A stretch of DNA of 47,758 nucleotides from Bacillota bacterium (lineage in GTDB: Bacteria; Bacillota; Sulfobacillia; Sulfobacillales; JAIMBI01), in the NCBI GenBank assembly GCA_021846565.1, contig JAJZWS010000021.1:1-47758 (forward strand). The letters are read 5' to 3'. Both the position numbers and the translations under genes were made by a program. The number at the start of each line of letters is the position of its first letter. The first letter of the stretch is position 1. Positions 16,826 through 25,230 of this stretch are shown here, piece by piece. The notes under the pieces were generated by a model. That model was given only the letters and a program-made list of their open reading frames with translations, did no database searches and was not told the origin of the DNA.

Positions 16826-17278
16826 ATGACGGCAGCGATTGGAGGAATCGGAGGCATTGGCCCGGCGGCCTTGAACGCGGGGTCGGCCAGCAGTGCCAGC
16901 GGCACGGCGACGCTGTCGGGTCAGGCCGTGACAGAACAGGACTTCCTGACCCTGTTGGCGGCGGAACTGAAGTACCAGAACCCGACACAGCCCGTGCAGG
17001 GCACGCAGTTCGTGGCGCAGTTGGCGCAGTTCGCGACGCTTGGGGGCATCACCAGCATGGAGCAAAGTCTCAGCACGCTCGCAAGTGGCCTGGGCGGAGG
17101 CAATCCCCTGCTGGCGGCCGCGCCGCTCATCGGCAAAACCGTGGGGGTGGCCAGTGCGTCGGGGGTGTCGTCGGGTTCGGTGACCGGCGTGAGCCTGGTG
17201 CAGGGCCAGCTGACGCTCGAGGTGTCGGGCCTGGGCGAGGTGCCGCTCTCGGAGGTGGTGAATGTCAGTGGCACCTGA
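16826..17278 (+). CDS. flgD: flagellar hook cap protein FlgD
   Basis: FlgD caps the growing hook and is lost at completion. At 150 residues it is of the short type seen in Firmicutes. The family motif is clear: FLTLLAAELKYQNPTQPV (about residues 37-54) followed by FVAQLAQFATLGGI. The C-terminal Ig/tudor part seen in longer FlgD proteins is reduced. The ribosome site aagggaggtgaagc precedes the ATG. The end overlaps the next gene by 17 bases. Confidence 0.93.
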   Translation: MTAAIGGIGGIGPAALNAGSASSASGTATLSGQAVTEQDFLTLLAAELKYQNPTQPVQGTQFVAQLAQFATLGGITSMEQSLSTLASGLGGGNPLLAAAPLIGKTVGVASASGVSSGSVTGVSLVQGQLTLEVSGLGEVPLSEVVNVSGT

Positions 17279-17621
17279 TGGCGTGGGACCGATCGGGCCC
17301 CCTCGGGCGCCGACACCGCCGGCGGCAAGCTCCGGGGCGTTTAAGGCGGCGCTGTCGGAGGCGTTGCAGTGGTCCAAGCATGCGGATCGGCGCGTCGCAG
17401 AGCGGGCGGTGGCGCTCGGGCCAGACGAGGTGCAGCGCGTGGCCGGGGCGGTCAGCGACGCGCGCCAACGCGGCGTGCGATCGCTGGTGGTGGTGTTGCC
17501 GGAATCGGTGATGTTGGTGGCCCCGGCCACCAACACGGTCGTCACAGCCATGCCGCGCGGCGACGCCGAACGACGACTGTTTACCAATGTGGACGCGGTG
17601 GTGCTGTTGGGGCGGTCTTAA
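17262..17621 (+). CDS. TIGR02530-type flagellar operon protein
   Basis: This 119-residue protein matches the small 'flagellar operon protein' that sits between flgD and flgE in many Firmicutes. Its recognisable block runs from about residue 38: KHADRRVAERAVALG, then VAGAVSDARQRGVRSLVVV and the end TVVTAMPRGDAERRLFTNVDAVVLL, which parallels the family pattern ending in TVITAM...FTNIDGAVII. The function is unknown; a hook-assembly accessory role is assumed from its constant position. The ATG at 17262 lies within flgD with ggaggtgg upstream. Confidence 0.85.
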   Translation: MSVAPDGVGPIGPPRAPTPPAASSGAFKAALSEALQWSKHADRRVAERAVALGPDEVQRVAGAVSDARQRGVRSLVVVLPESVMLVAPATNTVVTAMPRGDAERRLFTNVDAVVLLGRS

Positions 17622-17720
17622 CGGAACCCCACCCTTTCGGAACGACGGAGGAAAGGGGCTGCCGCGTTCGGGACGCGAACGCTATGACGAGACGCAAGTG
17701 CGCAACAAGGAGGAGTACAC

Positions 17721-18947
17721 GTGGCAGGGTTGTCCGCAGCCATCTCAGGGCTGTCGGCGGATCAGCAGTGGCTGAACGTCATTTCCCAGAACATCGCCAA
17801 CATCAATACGGTGGCGTACAAGTCGAGCCGGGTGACGTTTTCACAGGCTCTGTTGGCCACGCTGCGCGGAGCATCCACGCCTACGCCCACGCTGGGCGGC
17901 ATCAACCCCGAGCAGATGGGGTCGGGGGGCGCGGTCAATCTGGGCACCGTGGACGTGAACATGGGGCAGGGGAGCCTCCACAGCACGGGCATCAACACGG
18001 ACCTGGCGCTGCAGGGTCAGGGGTTTTTCATCGTCCAGGGGCCGTCGGGCGTGTCATACACGCGGGCCGGCAACTTCTATCTGGATGCCAACGGCAACCT
18101 GGTGAATGCCCAGGGGGACTTCGTGCAGGGCTGGGTGCCGAACAGCTCGGGGCAAATCACCACCGGGCCCACCAACCTGACGAACCTGCAGATTCTCCCG
18201 GGTGAGGCGCTGGCGCCCCAGGCCACCACGGCGATTGACTTTGCCGGGAACCTCAACGCGGCGGACCCGAGCGGCACCGTGCTCACGATTCCGGTGACCA
18301 CCTACAACTCGATCGGGGCGCCGGTGCCGGTGGACGTGCTCATGACGGATCAGGGCGGCAACACATGGTCGGTGTCCGCCGAGGCGTCGGGATCCACCTC
18401 GGCGACGACGCTCGGCACGCTGACGTTCAACAGCTCGGGACAGATGACGGCCGATACGGTGACGACCTACACGCCGCCGGCGACCGGCGGCGGCACGTCG
18501 CCGGCCATCACGCTGACGCTCACCGGGGTGACCCAGTATGCCTCCCAGGACAGCGTCCAGGCGCTCTCGCAGAACGGGTTTGGGTCCGGCACGCTGACCG
18601 GGTTCACCATCAATCCCGACGGGAGCATCACCGGGTCGTTCTCCAATGGCCAGACCAAGACCCTGGGTCAGGTGGCGGTGGCGGGCTTCACCAATCCGGG
18701 GGGGCTCTTGAACCTCGGCAACAACCTGTGGGGCGCGACCAACAACTCGGGGGTGGCCCAGGTGGGGCCGTCCGGGACGGGCGGGCGCGGCACCATCCAG
18801 GCCGGGTCGCTGGAACAATCCAACGTCAACCTGTCGCAGCAGCTGGTGGACATGATTGAAGCGCAGCAGGGCTATACGGCCAACGCCAAGGTCATCTCGG
18901 TGGCCCAGGTGCTGATGCAGACGGCCACCGGCATGGTCCAACCCTAA
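17721..18947 (+). CDS. flgE: flagellar hook protein FlgE
   Basis: Hook subunit, 408 residues. N-terminal axial motif NVISQNIANINTVAYKSSRV, then the FlgE/F/G block GQGFFIVQGPSGVSYTRAG, Thr/Gly/Ser-rich surface domains (about 190-300), and the C-terminal NVNLSQQLVDMIEAQQGY. The GTG at 17721 has aaggaggag eight bases upstream. It is the last gene before a strong terminator hairpin (18982-19013), so the first flagellar transcript probably ends here. In many Firmicutes flbD, fliL, fliM and fliY would follow; here an unrelated island does. Confidence 0.95.
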   Translation: MAGLSAAISGLSADQQWLNVISQNIANINTVAYKSSRVTFSQALLATLRGASTPTPTLGGINPEQMGSGGAVNLGTVDVNMGQGSLHSTGINTDLALQGQGFFIVQGPSGVSYTRAGNFYLDANGNLVNAQGDFVQGWVPNSSGQITTGPTNLTNLQILPGEALAPQATTAIDFAGNLNAADPSGTVLTIPVTTYNSIGAPVPVDVLMTDQGGNTWSVSAEASGSTSATTLGTLTFNSSGQMTADTVTTYTPPATGGGTSPAITLTLTGVTQYASQDSVQALSQNGFGSGTLTGFTINPDGSITGSFSNGQTKTLGQVAVAGFTNPGGLLNLGNNLWGATNNSGVAQVGPSGTGGRGTIQAGSLEQSNVNLSQQLVDMIEAQQGYTANAKVISVAQVLMQTATGMVQP

Positions 18948-18981
18948 CGCGCAGGGGGCTCTCACCGACCCGCTGCCCTCA

Positions 18982-19013
18982 AAGGCGCCCGACGCCCCGT
19001 CGTCGGGCGCCTT
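18982..19013 (+). terminator. hairpin terminator after flgE
   Basis: A perfect 13-bp stem (18982-18994 pairing with 19001-19013) closes a six-base loop. The outermost two pairs are A-T and the rest nearly all G-C. Only two T residues follow, so it is not a textbook Rho-independent site, but it is the strongest hairpin in this part of the window and starts 34 bases after the flgE stop. Confidence 0.7.
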
Positions 19014-19096
19014 GCGTCGGTACGCCACGTCTTTTGCGGACAGCCCGGCCGATGGCATCGCCGGCTGGAATGGCCACGGAACGGACCCCGTTCTGG

Positions 19097-19186
19097 ACGT
19101 CCCCCCGCTTGCGCCGGGAGAACACGTGTGGGAAAAACCCGCGTTTGGGTTTTGATCTCGCCCCCCTGCTTGCGCAGGGACAACGC
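19097..19186 (-). repeat. two diverged palindromic repeats at a 61-bp period (possible worn type I-E CRISPR)
   Basis: Two 29-base units, 19097-19125 and 19158-19186, align without gaps and agree at 23 positions by my count. They are separated by exactly 32 bases. On the minus strand each resembles the type I-E CRISPR repeat (GTGTTC...GCGCAAGCGGGG), with a central palindrome around GCGCAAGC. The period of 61 (29+32) is the type I-E spacing. No third unit and no cas gene are visible. The 32-base segment between them can itself fold (AAAACCC...GGGTTTT). A REP-like palindrome pair is the alternative reading. Confidence 0.35.
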
Positions 19187-19299
19187 GCCTCCGCGGCGGG
19201 GGCCGACCCCCTGGCGCCCGGTCCTCCCTCCGGGACTGGCTAGCGAGGGCGCTCCGCACGGGCCTCGCCTCACTCGACAGATGCGTGCGAGCATCTCAT

Positions 19300-19327
19300 T
19301 TGCAGACACGGAGACGTGTGCTACACT
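19300..19327 (+). promoter_or_regulatory. promoter of the toxin-antitoxin pair
   Basis: TTGCAG (19300-19305) and TACACT (19322-19327) are 16 bases apart, and TGC directly before the latter makes an extended -10. A start near 19334 would leave a short leader containing ggaggtgggaag before the antitoxin ATG at 19357. Confidence 0.5.
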
Positions 19328-19356
19328 TATACATGTGGAGGTGGGAAGCGCTGAAG

Positions 19357-19599
19357 ATGCGGAATGTGACGCTTCGGTTGCCCGACGATCTCTTGCGGCA
19401 GGCCAAGATCGTGGGCGTTAATCGAGAAAGCTCGCTGTCAGAGCTGATGCGCCAGGCGCTTGAAGACCTTATTCGACGGAGCGATGGTTACGAATTGGCC
19501 AGGCGGTTCGCGCTGGCGGCCATGGCGACCGGGTTCGACTCCGGGGTGGAGACCGCCCGGTATCCCTGGTCGCGCGGCGAAGTCCACGACCGTGACTGA
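19357..19599 (+). CDS. ribbon-helix-helix antitoxin (VapB-like)
   Basis: An 80-residue protein starting MRNVTLRLPDDLLRQAKIVG, the beta strand and first helix of a ribbon-helix-helix DNA-binding domain, then SLSELMRQALEDLIRR, the second helix. The C-terminal 35 residues, less ordered, would wrap the toxin. Such proteins neutralise the partner PIN nuclease and repress their own promoter. The last eight bases overlap the toxin start, as is usual for these pairs. An in-frame ATG at 19333 is close to the predicted transcription start and so less likely. Confidence 0.8.
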   Translation: MRNVTLRLPDDLLRQAKIVGVNRESSLSELMRQALEDLIRRSDGYELARRFALAAMATGFDSGVETARYPWSRGEVHDRD

Positions 19600-20026
19600 G
19601 CGCGTGTTTGTGGACACTAACATCCTCCTGTATGCGTACGACGCCAGCCCGGCGGCGTCCGCCAAGCACGCAACAGCCGAGCGCCTGCTGACGGACCTTT
19701 GGGCCCGTCGGACAGGGTGCGTGTCCATTCAAGTTCTGCAGGAATTTTTTTCTGTCTGCACTCGGAAGTGGGCCCATCCGATGGACACGGAGTCTGCTCG
19801 CGCTGTGGTGAACGCTTACGTGCCATGGCCTGTGCATTCACCGACCGCGGTCGACGTGCTGGCGGCCATCGACATCCACCGTGCGAACCGCGTCAGCATT
19901 TGGGATGCGCTGATTGTGCGGAGTGCTGCCGCCCTGGGGTGCGCCCGAATTTGGACCGAAGACTTGAGCGCTGGCCAGGTCATCGGGGGCGTGCAGATTG
20001 CCAACCCGTTCGCCGACCTGTCGTAG
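19592..20026 (+). CDS. PIN domain toxin (VapC-like ribonuclease)
   Basis: A 144-residue PIN-domain protein. Acidic metal-binding residues are in place: VFVDTNILLYAYD (first Asp, near residue 8), SIQVLQEFF (Glu), SIWDALIVRSA (Asp) and ARIWTEDLSAGQ (Asp). These proteins cut RNA, in characterised VapC toxins often tRNA, when the antitoxin is lost. The GTG start at 19592 overlaps the antitoxin end. The pair sits in the island inside the flagellar cluster, a typical location for such modules. Confidence 0.85.
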   Translation: MTERVFVDTNILLYAYDASPAASAKHATAERLLTDLWARRTGCVSIQVLQEFFSVCTRKWAHPMDTESARAVVNAYVPWPVHSPTAVDVLAAIDIHRANRVSIWDALIVRSAAALGCARIWTEDLSAGQVIGGVQIANPFADLS

Positions 20027-20566
20027 CCTGTGCCGCCGGGTGTACCTCACCTTTGTGAGAGAGAGGCCGGCAGACTGGAGTATCAAGCCGCCGCCGCATG
20101 CCCGCTTGAGCCACTTGATTTGAGCACGACCTTGTGGCGCATTCCACTGGGCCGGACCCGAGAGGCAGGTCGCAGGCCCGACAGATCGGGTCGGGGCCGG
20201 GTTTCGTGATACCGAACGTGGGCCGCGTCTCGGGTGACCAAAGCCGGGGCCGCGTCGCTAGGCGCGCCAGCGGGGCCGGGATCACCTGGAGAAGGACCAG
20301 CCGCGGGTGCGTCCACTAGGTCTGCATCCCAGTGGTGCCACCCCAAGTCGGGATCGAGATGGATCCTGAGGTATGACTGGGCCCCCCACCGCACTTACGT
20401 TGCATGGGCCCCCGTGGTGAAGAGCTGCTGGTGGCCGTGGCCCAGTGGGGCGCCCCGAAGCGGGTGTACGGCGACCCCGGCCCAATCGGTTTAACCCTCG
20501 GATAATGGACAGTCGCGCCGGTTTTCATCCCCTCCCGTAGTGTTTTTGGGGGCGTGGCGCCTGCGG
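20027..20566 (+). other. gap without a recognised gene
   Basis: I find no convincing gene. A plus-strand stretch from 20403 could encode a 33-residue fragment (MGPRGEELLVAVAQWGAPK...) ending near 20506, and the minus strand has short coherent-looking pieces, but none matches a family I know. The sequence around 20503-20515 (minus strand TGTCCATTATCCGAG) could be the terminal repeat of the neighbouring insertion sequence; the matching end is not visible. Confidence 0.4.
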
Positions 20567-20977
20567 TCACGCCCGGAGCGGTTTCAGTGGGAGGGTCCCG
20601 GCCAGCAGTCGGCGATAGGCCTCGGCCGGGGGCCAATCCTGGACACTGCCGCGGTAGCGCTCGGTGTGGTAGTGACGGATCCACGCCGTCACGCGCTGAT
20701 AAGCCGCCGGGAAGTCGGCGAACGGCTCGTGCGTCAGGCACTCTCGCTCCCACAGGCTGTGCCAGCTCTCCATGTGCGCGTTCTTGTGGGGCGTGGCGGG
20801 CGGAATCCGCTCGGGGGGCAGGTCCAGCGTGGCACACGCCGCCGCCCCGGTGTGGCTGAGGAACTGGGGCCCGTTGTCCGTCCGACTGACGGGGCGGCGG
20901 GCCCAGACCCGCCGGGCCCTGGGGACAGGCTGCACCAGCGGCCCGGGTTCCACCTGCCAGAGCCCCCGATGCTGCAT
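20567..20977 (-). pseudogene. truncated IS3-type transposase (integrase core, C-terminal half)
   Basis: About 136 residues of a DDE transposase. RTDNGPQFLSHTGAAACA holds the second catalytic Asp, and TPHKNAHMESWHSLWEREC holds the catalytic Glu in the KNAxxES context of IS3-family OrfB. WIRHYHTERYRGSVQDWPP is the usual end before the stop. The first catalytic Asp and all the N-terminal part are missing: upstream (above 20990) the sequence changes at once to a group II intron relic. It cannot be active. The pairing of two broken mobile elements suggests that one landed in, or recombined with, the other. Confidence 0.8.
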
Positions 20978-21289
20978 CCGGAGGTGTAACGGCGAGAACG
21001 CGGGAGCCGGATGCGTGCAAGGCGCACGTCCGGTTCAGAGAGGTACGGGCTCAAGGGGTCACGCCGGTTCAGCCAGGACACTGTCGCGAAGGCCGCACCC
21101 ACCCGGGAGCGCGGGGGGCGCCAAGAACACGGCGTCGATTGGATCCTTCACCCAGGGGGCCGGGCGGGACCGCCGGTGCACCACCCCGACCACGTGCCGG
21201 TGTACGGCGTCCTTCGCCGCGAGCGTCGGCCGCGGCCCCGGGCGCGCCCCGCTCGGGATGGCCCCCAGATGGCGCTTGCGGGTCGCGGA
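20978..21289 (+). other. gap without a gene: intron relic and non-coding DNA
   Basis: Apart from the domain V relic (21004-21036), I see no gene here. A minus-strand frame across 21069-21293 lacks any family features. The gap lies between the transposase fragment and the stop of copA. Confidence 0.5.
21004..21036 (+). mobile_element. group II intron domain V relic
   Basis: The 33 bases open with GAGCCGGATGCG and close with CGCACGTCCGGTTC, matching the bacterial group II intron domain V consensus. Outer pairing GAGCCGGA with TCCGGTTC is complete, the two-base CG bulge is present, and the inner stem TGCG/CGCA closes a loop containing GCAA. The inner hairpin is one base shorter than the usual 34. 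The preceding bases (taacggcgagaacgcgg) look like the end of domain IV after an intron ORF. No reverse transcriptase is encoded upstream; a transposase fragment lies there instead. So this is the 3' stub of a dead intron on the plus strand. Confidence 0.75.
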
Positions 21290-23716
21290 TCAACTGAGGC
21301 GGACGCGAGCCAATCGCAGGGAGTTGGACACTACCGAGACCGACGAGAGCGCCATGGCGAGCGCGGCCCAGACCGGGTTCAGGATGCCGAAGGCGGCCAG
21401 CGGCACCAGCACCACGTTGTACACGGCGGCCCAGCCAAGGTTCTGGCGAATGACGCGCATCGTGGCCCGCGACAGCGCAAGCGCCTCCGGCACCAGCGAC
21501 AGGTCGCTGCCCAACAGGGTGATGTCCGCGGCGGCCCGGGCCACTTCGGTGCCAGTGCCCATGGCGATGCCCACGTCGGCGCGCGCCAGGGCCGGTCCGT
21601 CATTAATGCCGTCGCCTACCATGGCCACGGGCCCCTCCTGCGCCAGCACCGCCACCTGCTCGGTCTTTCCCGCCGGCGTGAGACCCGCATACACCGAGTG
21701 AATGGGCAGGCCGGCGGCGACCGCGCGCGCTGTGGCTTCCCGGTCGCCCGTCATCATGTGCAGCGTGAGACCGCGCCGCGCCAGCCGCTCCAGCGCCGGG
21801 GCCGCGTCCGCCTTCAGCCGGTCCGTGAGCAATGCGGCGCCAATAAAGCGCCCGCCGCGGCCGGCATAAATGACGGTGCCGTCTCCGGTGGGCAGATCCG
21901 GGGCTATCTCGATGCCATGCTGCTGCAGCCACGCCACCGTGCCCACCACCACCACGCCGCCCTCGACCGTGCCGGATACGCCCAGGCCGACACCTGCGTG
22001 AAAATCCTCAGGCGTGGGTGAGAGGGCAATGTCATCGGCCGCCGCCGCGTCCACCAGGGCGCGGCCAAACGGATGCTCGCTGCCTTGCTCCAGCACGGCG
22101 ACCCAGCGGATCCAGGTATTGCGGTCCACGTCGTCCGGCTGCCCCACGATGCGATCGAGGGTGGGGTGGCCGTCCGTGAGCGTGCCGGTTTTGTCAAACA
22201 CCACTTGCCGCAGCGTGGCCACCCGCTCCAGGGTGCCCGCGCCCTTCAGCAGAATGCCATGGCGGGCGCCGCGACCCGTCCCCACCATGATGGCGGTGGG
22301 GGTGGCCAGGCCCAGCGCACAGGGGCAGGCCACCACCAGCACCGCCACCGCCGCCAGCATAGCGGCGAGCCACGAGTGGCCGGTGGCGCCCCACAGGAGG
22401 AACGTCACCGCAGCCACCCCCATGATCACCGGCACGAACACGCCGGCGACGCGGTCGGCCAGCGCCTGAATGGGCGCCTTTTCCGTCTGCGCCCGCTCCA
22501 CCAGCCGCACGATGCCCGCGAGCATCGTGTCGGCGCCGACGCGGGTGGCTTCCATCTCGACGTGGCCGCTCCCATTGATGGTGGCGCCCACCAGTGGGTC
22601 GCCCACGCCCTTGGCGACCGGGCGCGATTCACCGGTCATCATGGACTCGTCGACGTCGGTGGCGCCGCTCACCACCTGGCCGTCCGTGGGCACCCGCTCC
22701 CCCGGGCGCACGGACAAGCGGTCGCCCACCACCACCTGGCCGGTGGGCACGTCGCGCCAGGTGCCGGCCCTCAGCACGTGGGCCGTGGGCACCGCCAGCC
22801 GTGACAGTGCGCGCACCGCATCGGCGGCCTGGCCCCGCGTGCGCGCCTCCAAGTACTTGCCGATGGATATAAAAGTGAGAATCAGGGCGGCCGTGTCGAA
22901 ATACACCGGCCGCCCCGGCAGGAAAATCAGGGCCAGCACGCTGTAGCCGTACGCTACGGTGGCCCCCAGCGACACCAGCGTGTCCATGTTGGTGGTGCCG
23001 TGCCTGAGGCTGTTCCAGGCGCCCCGGTGAAACGTCCGCCCGGTGTAGAGAAAGACCGGCAGGGCGGCCAGCGCCAAAAGGAGGTCGTGCAGGCGCACCG
23101 TGGGCCACAGCGCCACCGCCGGAATCCACATGAGTGCCAGGACCACGGCGCTCCCGACAGCCCCCACCCCCAGCGCGCGCACGCGTTCGATCATTTCGTC
23201 GCGGTGGGGATCCGCTGCGTGCGCCTGGGTCGGATCTGGATCGGCATATACGTCCGCCTGGTACCCGGCCCGTTCCACGGCGTCCAGCAGTGCGGCGGGT
23301 TTGACCGCTTGGGGGTCAAACGTGACCGACGCGCGCTCCAGCGCCAGGTTGACCACGGCCGACTCCACCCCCGGCACCTTCTTTAGGTAGCGCTCGACGC
23401 GGCTCACACACGACGCGCAGGTCATGCCGCCCACCGCCAGCTGGAGCGATCGGGGTTCCGGTGCCGGCACCTGGGGGATGACGCGGGCCTGATAGCCGGC
23501 CCGCTCCACGGCGGCCGCCAGTGCGTCGGGCTCTACGCCGGACGACGCCGGGAACGACACGGTGGCCCGCTCCAGGGCCAAGTTGACCACCGCCGCGTCA
23601 ACCCCGGGCACCTTTTTCAGGTAGCGCTCTACGCGGTTCACGCACGACGCACAGGTCATGCCATCTACAGCCAGCTCGACGGTGGTTTGCTCCGGCTCAC
23701 GGGGTGACGGCATCAT
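21290..23716 (-). CDS. copA: copper-exporting P-type ATPase CopA
   Basis: P1B-type ATPase pumping Cu+ out of the cytoplasm, 808 residues. Two N-terminal metal-binding domains each carry GMTCASC or GGMTCASC (around residues 18-25 and 95-102) and are so similar that they look like a tandem duplication. Then follow TGES (actuator), [12 protein letters not shown] (transmembrane copper site), FDKTGTLT (phosphorylated Asp), SEHPFGRAL and [14 protein letters not shown]. The end has YNVVLVP and [15 protein letters not shown], the Cu+ selectivity motifs of helices 7 and 8. The ATG at 23716 has gggaggtg eight bases upstream; a GTG at 23725 is possible. It overlaps csoR by 20 bases. No separate CopZ chaperone is visible. 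Confidence 0.95.
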   Translation of the reverse strand: MMPSPREPEQTTVELAVDGMTCASCVNRVERYLKKVPGVDAAVVNLALERATVSFPASSGVEPDALAAAVERAGYQARVIPQVPAPEPRSLQLAVGGMTCASCVSRVERYLKKVPGVESAVVNLALERASVTFDPQAVKPAALLDAVERAGYQADVYADPDPTQAHAADPHRDEMIERVRALGVGAVGSAVVLALMWIPAVALWPTVRLHDLLLALAALPVFLYTGRTFHRGAWNSLRHGTTNMDTLVSLGATVAYGYSVLALIFLPGRPVYFDTAALILTFISIGKYLEARTRGQAADAVRALSRLAVPTAHVLRAGTWRDVPTGQVVVGDRLSVRPGERVPTDGQVVSGATDVDESMMTGESRPVAKGVGDPLVGATINGSGHVEMEATRVGADTMLAGIVRLVERAQTEKAPIQALADRVAGVFVPVIMGVAAVTFLLWGATGHSWLAAMLAAVAVLVVACPCALGLATPTAIMVGTGRGARHGILLKGAGTLERVATLRQVVFDKTGTLTDGHPTLDRIVGQPDDVDRNTWIRWVAVLEQGSEHPFGRALVDAAAADDIALSPTPEDFHAGVGLGVSGTVEGGVVVVGTVAWLQQHGIEIAPDLPTGDGTVIYAGRGGRFIGAALLTDRLKADAAPALERLARRGLTLHMMTGDREATARAVAAGLPIHSVYAGLTPAGKTEQVAVLAQEGPVAMVGDGINDGPALARADVGIAMGTGTEVARAAADITLLGSDLSLVPEALALSRATMRVIRQNLGWAAVYNVVLVPLAAFGILNPVWAALAMALSSVSVVSNSLRLARVRLS

Positions 23717-24038
23717 GGGGCACACCTCCCGGGGGGTTCTGGCAAATCGGGTCCGTTCCGCCCGTGGGCCAGACGCCCTGTGAATATTTGAGCGCGGTCA
23801 ACAGCTCTTCGATCAGGGGGGCGCCGTTGCCCGCGCGAATGGCGTCGCTCACGCAGGTGGACAGGTGGTTCTTGAGCATCACCTGCTGGACCTGCGTGAG
23901 GCTGGCCTGCACCGCCGCCAGCTGCTTCATCACGTCCACGCAGTAGCGTTCCTCATCCACCATGCGCTGAACCGACTTCAAGTGGCCGGCTGCCACCTTG
24001 AGACGCCGCGCGGCATCCTGCTGATACTGGGGAATCAT
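23697..24038 (-). CDS. csoR: copper-sensing repressor CsoR
   Basis: CsoR is an all-helical tetrameric repressor that leaves DNA when it binds Cu+. The copper site is intact: C33 (in ERYCVDVM), H58 (NHLS) and C62 (STCV), the C-H-C triad of true CsoR rather than formaldehyde (FrmR) or nickel relatives. At 113 residues it is slightly long because of a C-terminal tail of about 25 residues past the last helix, whose coding DNA overlaps the copA start. The ribosome site ggggaggag lies upstream of the ATG. It is first gene of a csoR-copA operon with its likely operator directly upstream. Confidence 0.93.
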   Translation of the reverse strand: MIPQYQQDAARRLKVAAGHLKSVQRMVDEERYCVDVMKQLAAVQASLTQVQQVMLKNHLSTCVSDAIRAGNGAPLIEELLTALKYSQGVWPTGGTDPICQNPPGGVPHDAVTP

Positions 24039-24056
24039 TTGCCAGTCTCCTCCCCT

Positions 24057-24087
24057 CCCACCCGGGGTGGGTATAAGTCAGTATACC
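24057..24087 (-). promoter_or_regulatory. csoR-copA promoter with CsoR-type operator
   Basis: A perfect 15-base palindrome with one central base (24057-24071, minus strand CCCACCCCGGGTGGG) is flanked by TATA and follows a TATACT -10 box (24080-24085). G- and C-tract palindromes of this kind between promoter and gene are the known CsoR targets. No good -35 is seen. Binding here would block polymerase clearance and so copA expression without copper. Confidence 0.6.
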
Positions 24088-24563
24088 ACAGGACGAGGGT
24101 CCTGGAGACCGAACCGCCCAGTGGCCACCCACGGGCGCCCGACATGAAGCCTGGTCTGCCTGCCGGCGTGCCGTGCTCGGCGTACCCCCGCGGCGTCGCA
24201 CGGTTCGATGGCGGGGCAGTCGGTTTTTCTGCGATGCTGAATGTACGGGAAGGGGCGCGTGCGCGGGTACCGAGGGCCGTGCCGTCAGAGCGGCGGGCCC
24301 GGCAGGTCCAGCTGGCGAAGCGTCTCCGGGCCCGCCCAGGCGCACCATGGCGTCACGGACGGTGTCCCAGGACCAAGAGGCCAGCATTTCCGGCATGGGC
24401 GTCGCCTCGGCTTCGGTGAACACGTTGAGGCTGCGCAGCCCATGCACCCGATGGAGGCCCGGCGCGTAGTCAACGGCTCGCGGGCTTCACATCCCGTCCA
24501 GCGGGTGGTGGTCCGGCTCCCAGCCCGGATGCGGCGTGCCCAAGCGTGAGAACGAGGTGTCGA
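24088..24563 (-). other. gap with a decayed minus-strand coding fragment
   Basis: No intact gene. From about 24490 down to 24290 the minus strand reads coherently (AVDYAPGLHRVHGLRSLNVF then EATPMPEMLASWSWDTVRD and AMVRLGG), preceded by an in-frame stop and another piece (HPGWEPDHHPLDGM) up to about 24540. A change of frame near 24325 would add ETLRQLDLPGPPL. It looks like a broken gene of unknown family. Its codon third positions fit real coding, but I cannot name it. Confidence 0.3.
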
Positions 24564-25230
24564 TCACTCCGGGTTGGGATGAGGACTCCGCAATGCGGTC
24601 AGGCGGACGGCTTCATCCAGGAAGCGCTGCTGCATGGCGGGGAAGTTGATCGGGACGAGCAGATCCACGTCGGCGGGGTTGAGACGGGCCGCGTGCTGCA
24701 GAGCCCGAGCAAACCACCCGGAGTCAAAGCCAGGGTCTTTGGAGGCCGCCAACGCCAGTAGCTCGCCAAACTGGTAATGCCGTTGCAGCAGTACGTACAC
24801 GTCAACGAAATCGCGGATGGTGGCCCGGTCAAACAGAGCCAGGGTCTTGTCGGCAGCCAAATCGCGCAGCGACCGCAGTGGCATGGCGTCTATGGCCGTG
24901 GTCGAGGGGACCAGCCGAGATGGGGCATCCACCGCGAGATCAATCGTGATGCCCGAGGCGGTAAGGCGGCACATGGTCGGGGACAGGGATTGAATCGGGT
25001 CGACCGAATGCCCCGCCCGGCGGAGAGCCTCGGTGAACTGGCCGACAGCCTCGACGAAAGAGGGGCTGATCTGTGAAAAAATCCAAATCACGAGACCGGC
25101 GGTGGCCCAAATAGCCGGCTGCCAGCGCGGTGCCGCCAGCCAGCTCGAATCCCGACGGTGCCAACGTGACGGCGGCCACGCCCAAGACGGCGTGGTGCGC
25201 CGGCGTGATGACCTGGTCTCGTTGATCCAC
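24564..25230 (-). pseudogene. AbiEii-type nucleotidyltransferase, frameshifted
   Basis: This is a nucleotidyltransferase of the AbiEii/AbiGii toxin family, acting on RNA or nucleotides. The GTG at 25230 follows gaggagg. The first part has the family start LAGGTALAAGYLGHRRSRDL followed by DFF, holding the catalytic Asp pair. The reading frame is then lost near 25060-25080, beside a run of six T on the minus strand, and continues one frame over (SPSFVEAVGQFTEALRRAG) to the conserved LAADKTLALFDRATIRDFVD and LLQRHY blocks and a stop at 24564. All motifs are present but in two frames, so it is either a recent pseudogene or a base error in the sequence. Confidence 0.7.

Larger units (their letters stand above)
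18948..19332 (+). other. gap without a gene: terminator, paired repeats, promoter
   Basis: No credible gene. The stretch holds the flgE terminator, two 61-bp-spaced palindromic repeats and the vapBC-type promoter, each listed separately. It marks the left edge of the island that splits the flagellar genes. Confidence 0.6.

Noticed and set aside
17369-18205. A 278-codon plus-strand frame over the flgE start
   Set aside because: It is Gly/Arg/His-rich and lies antiphase to flgE and the TIGR02530 gene.
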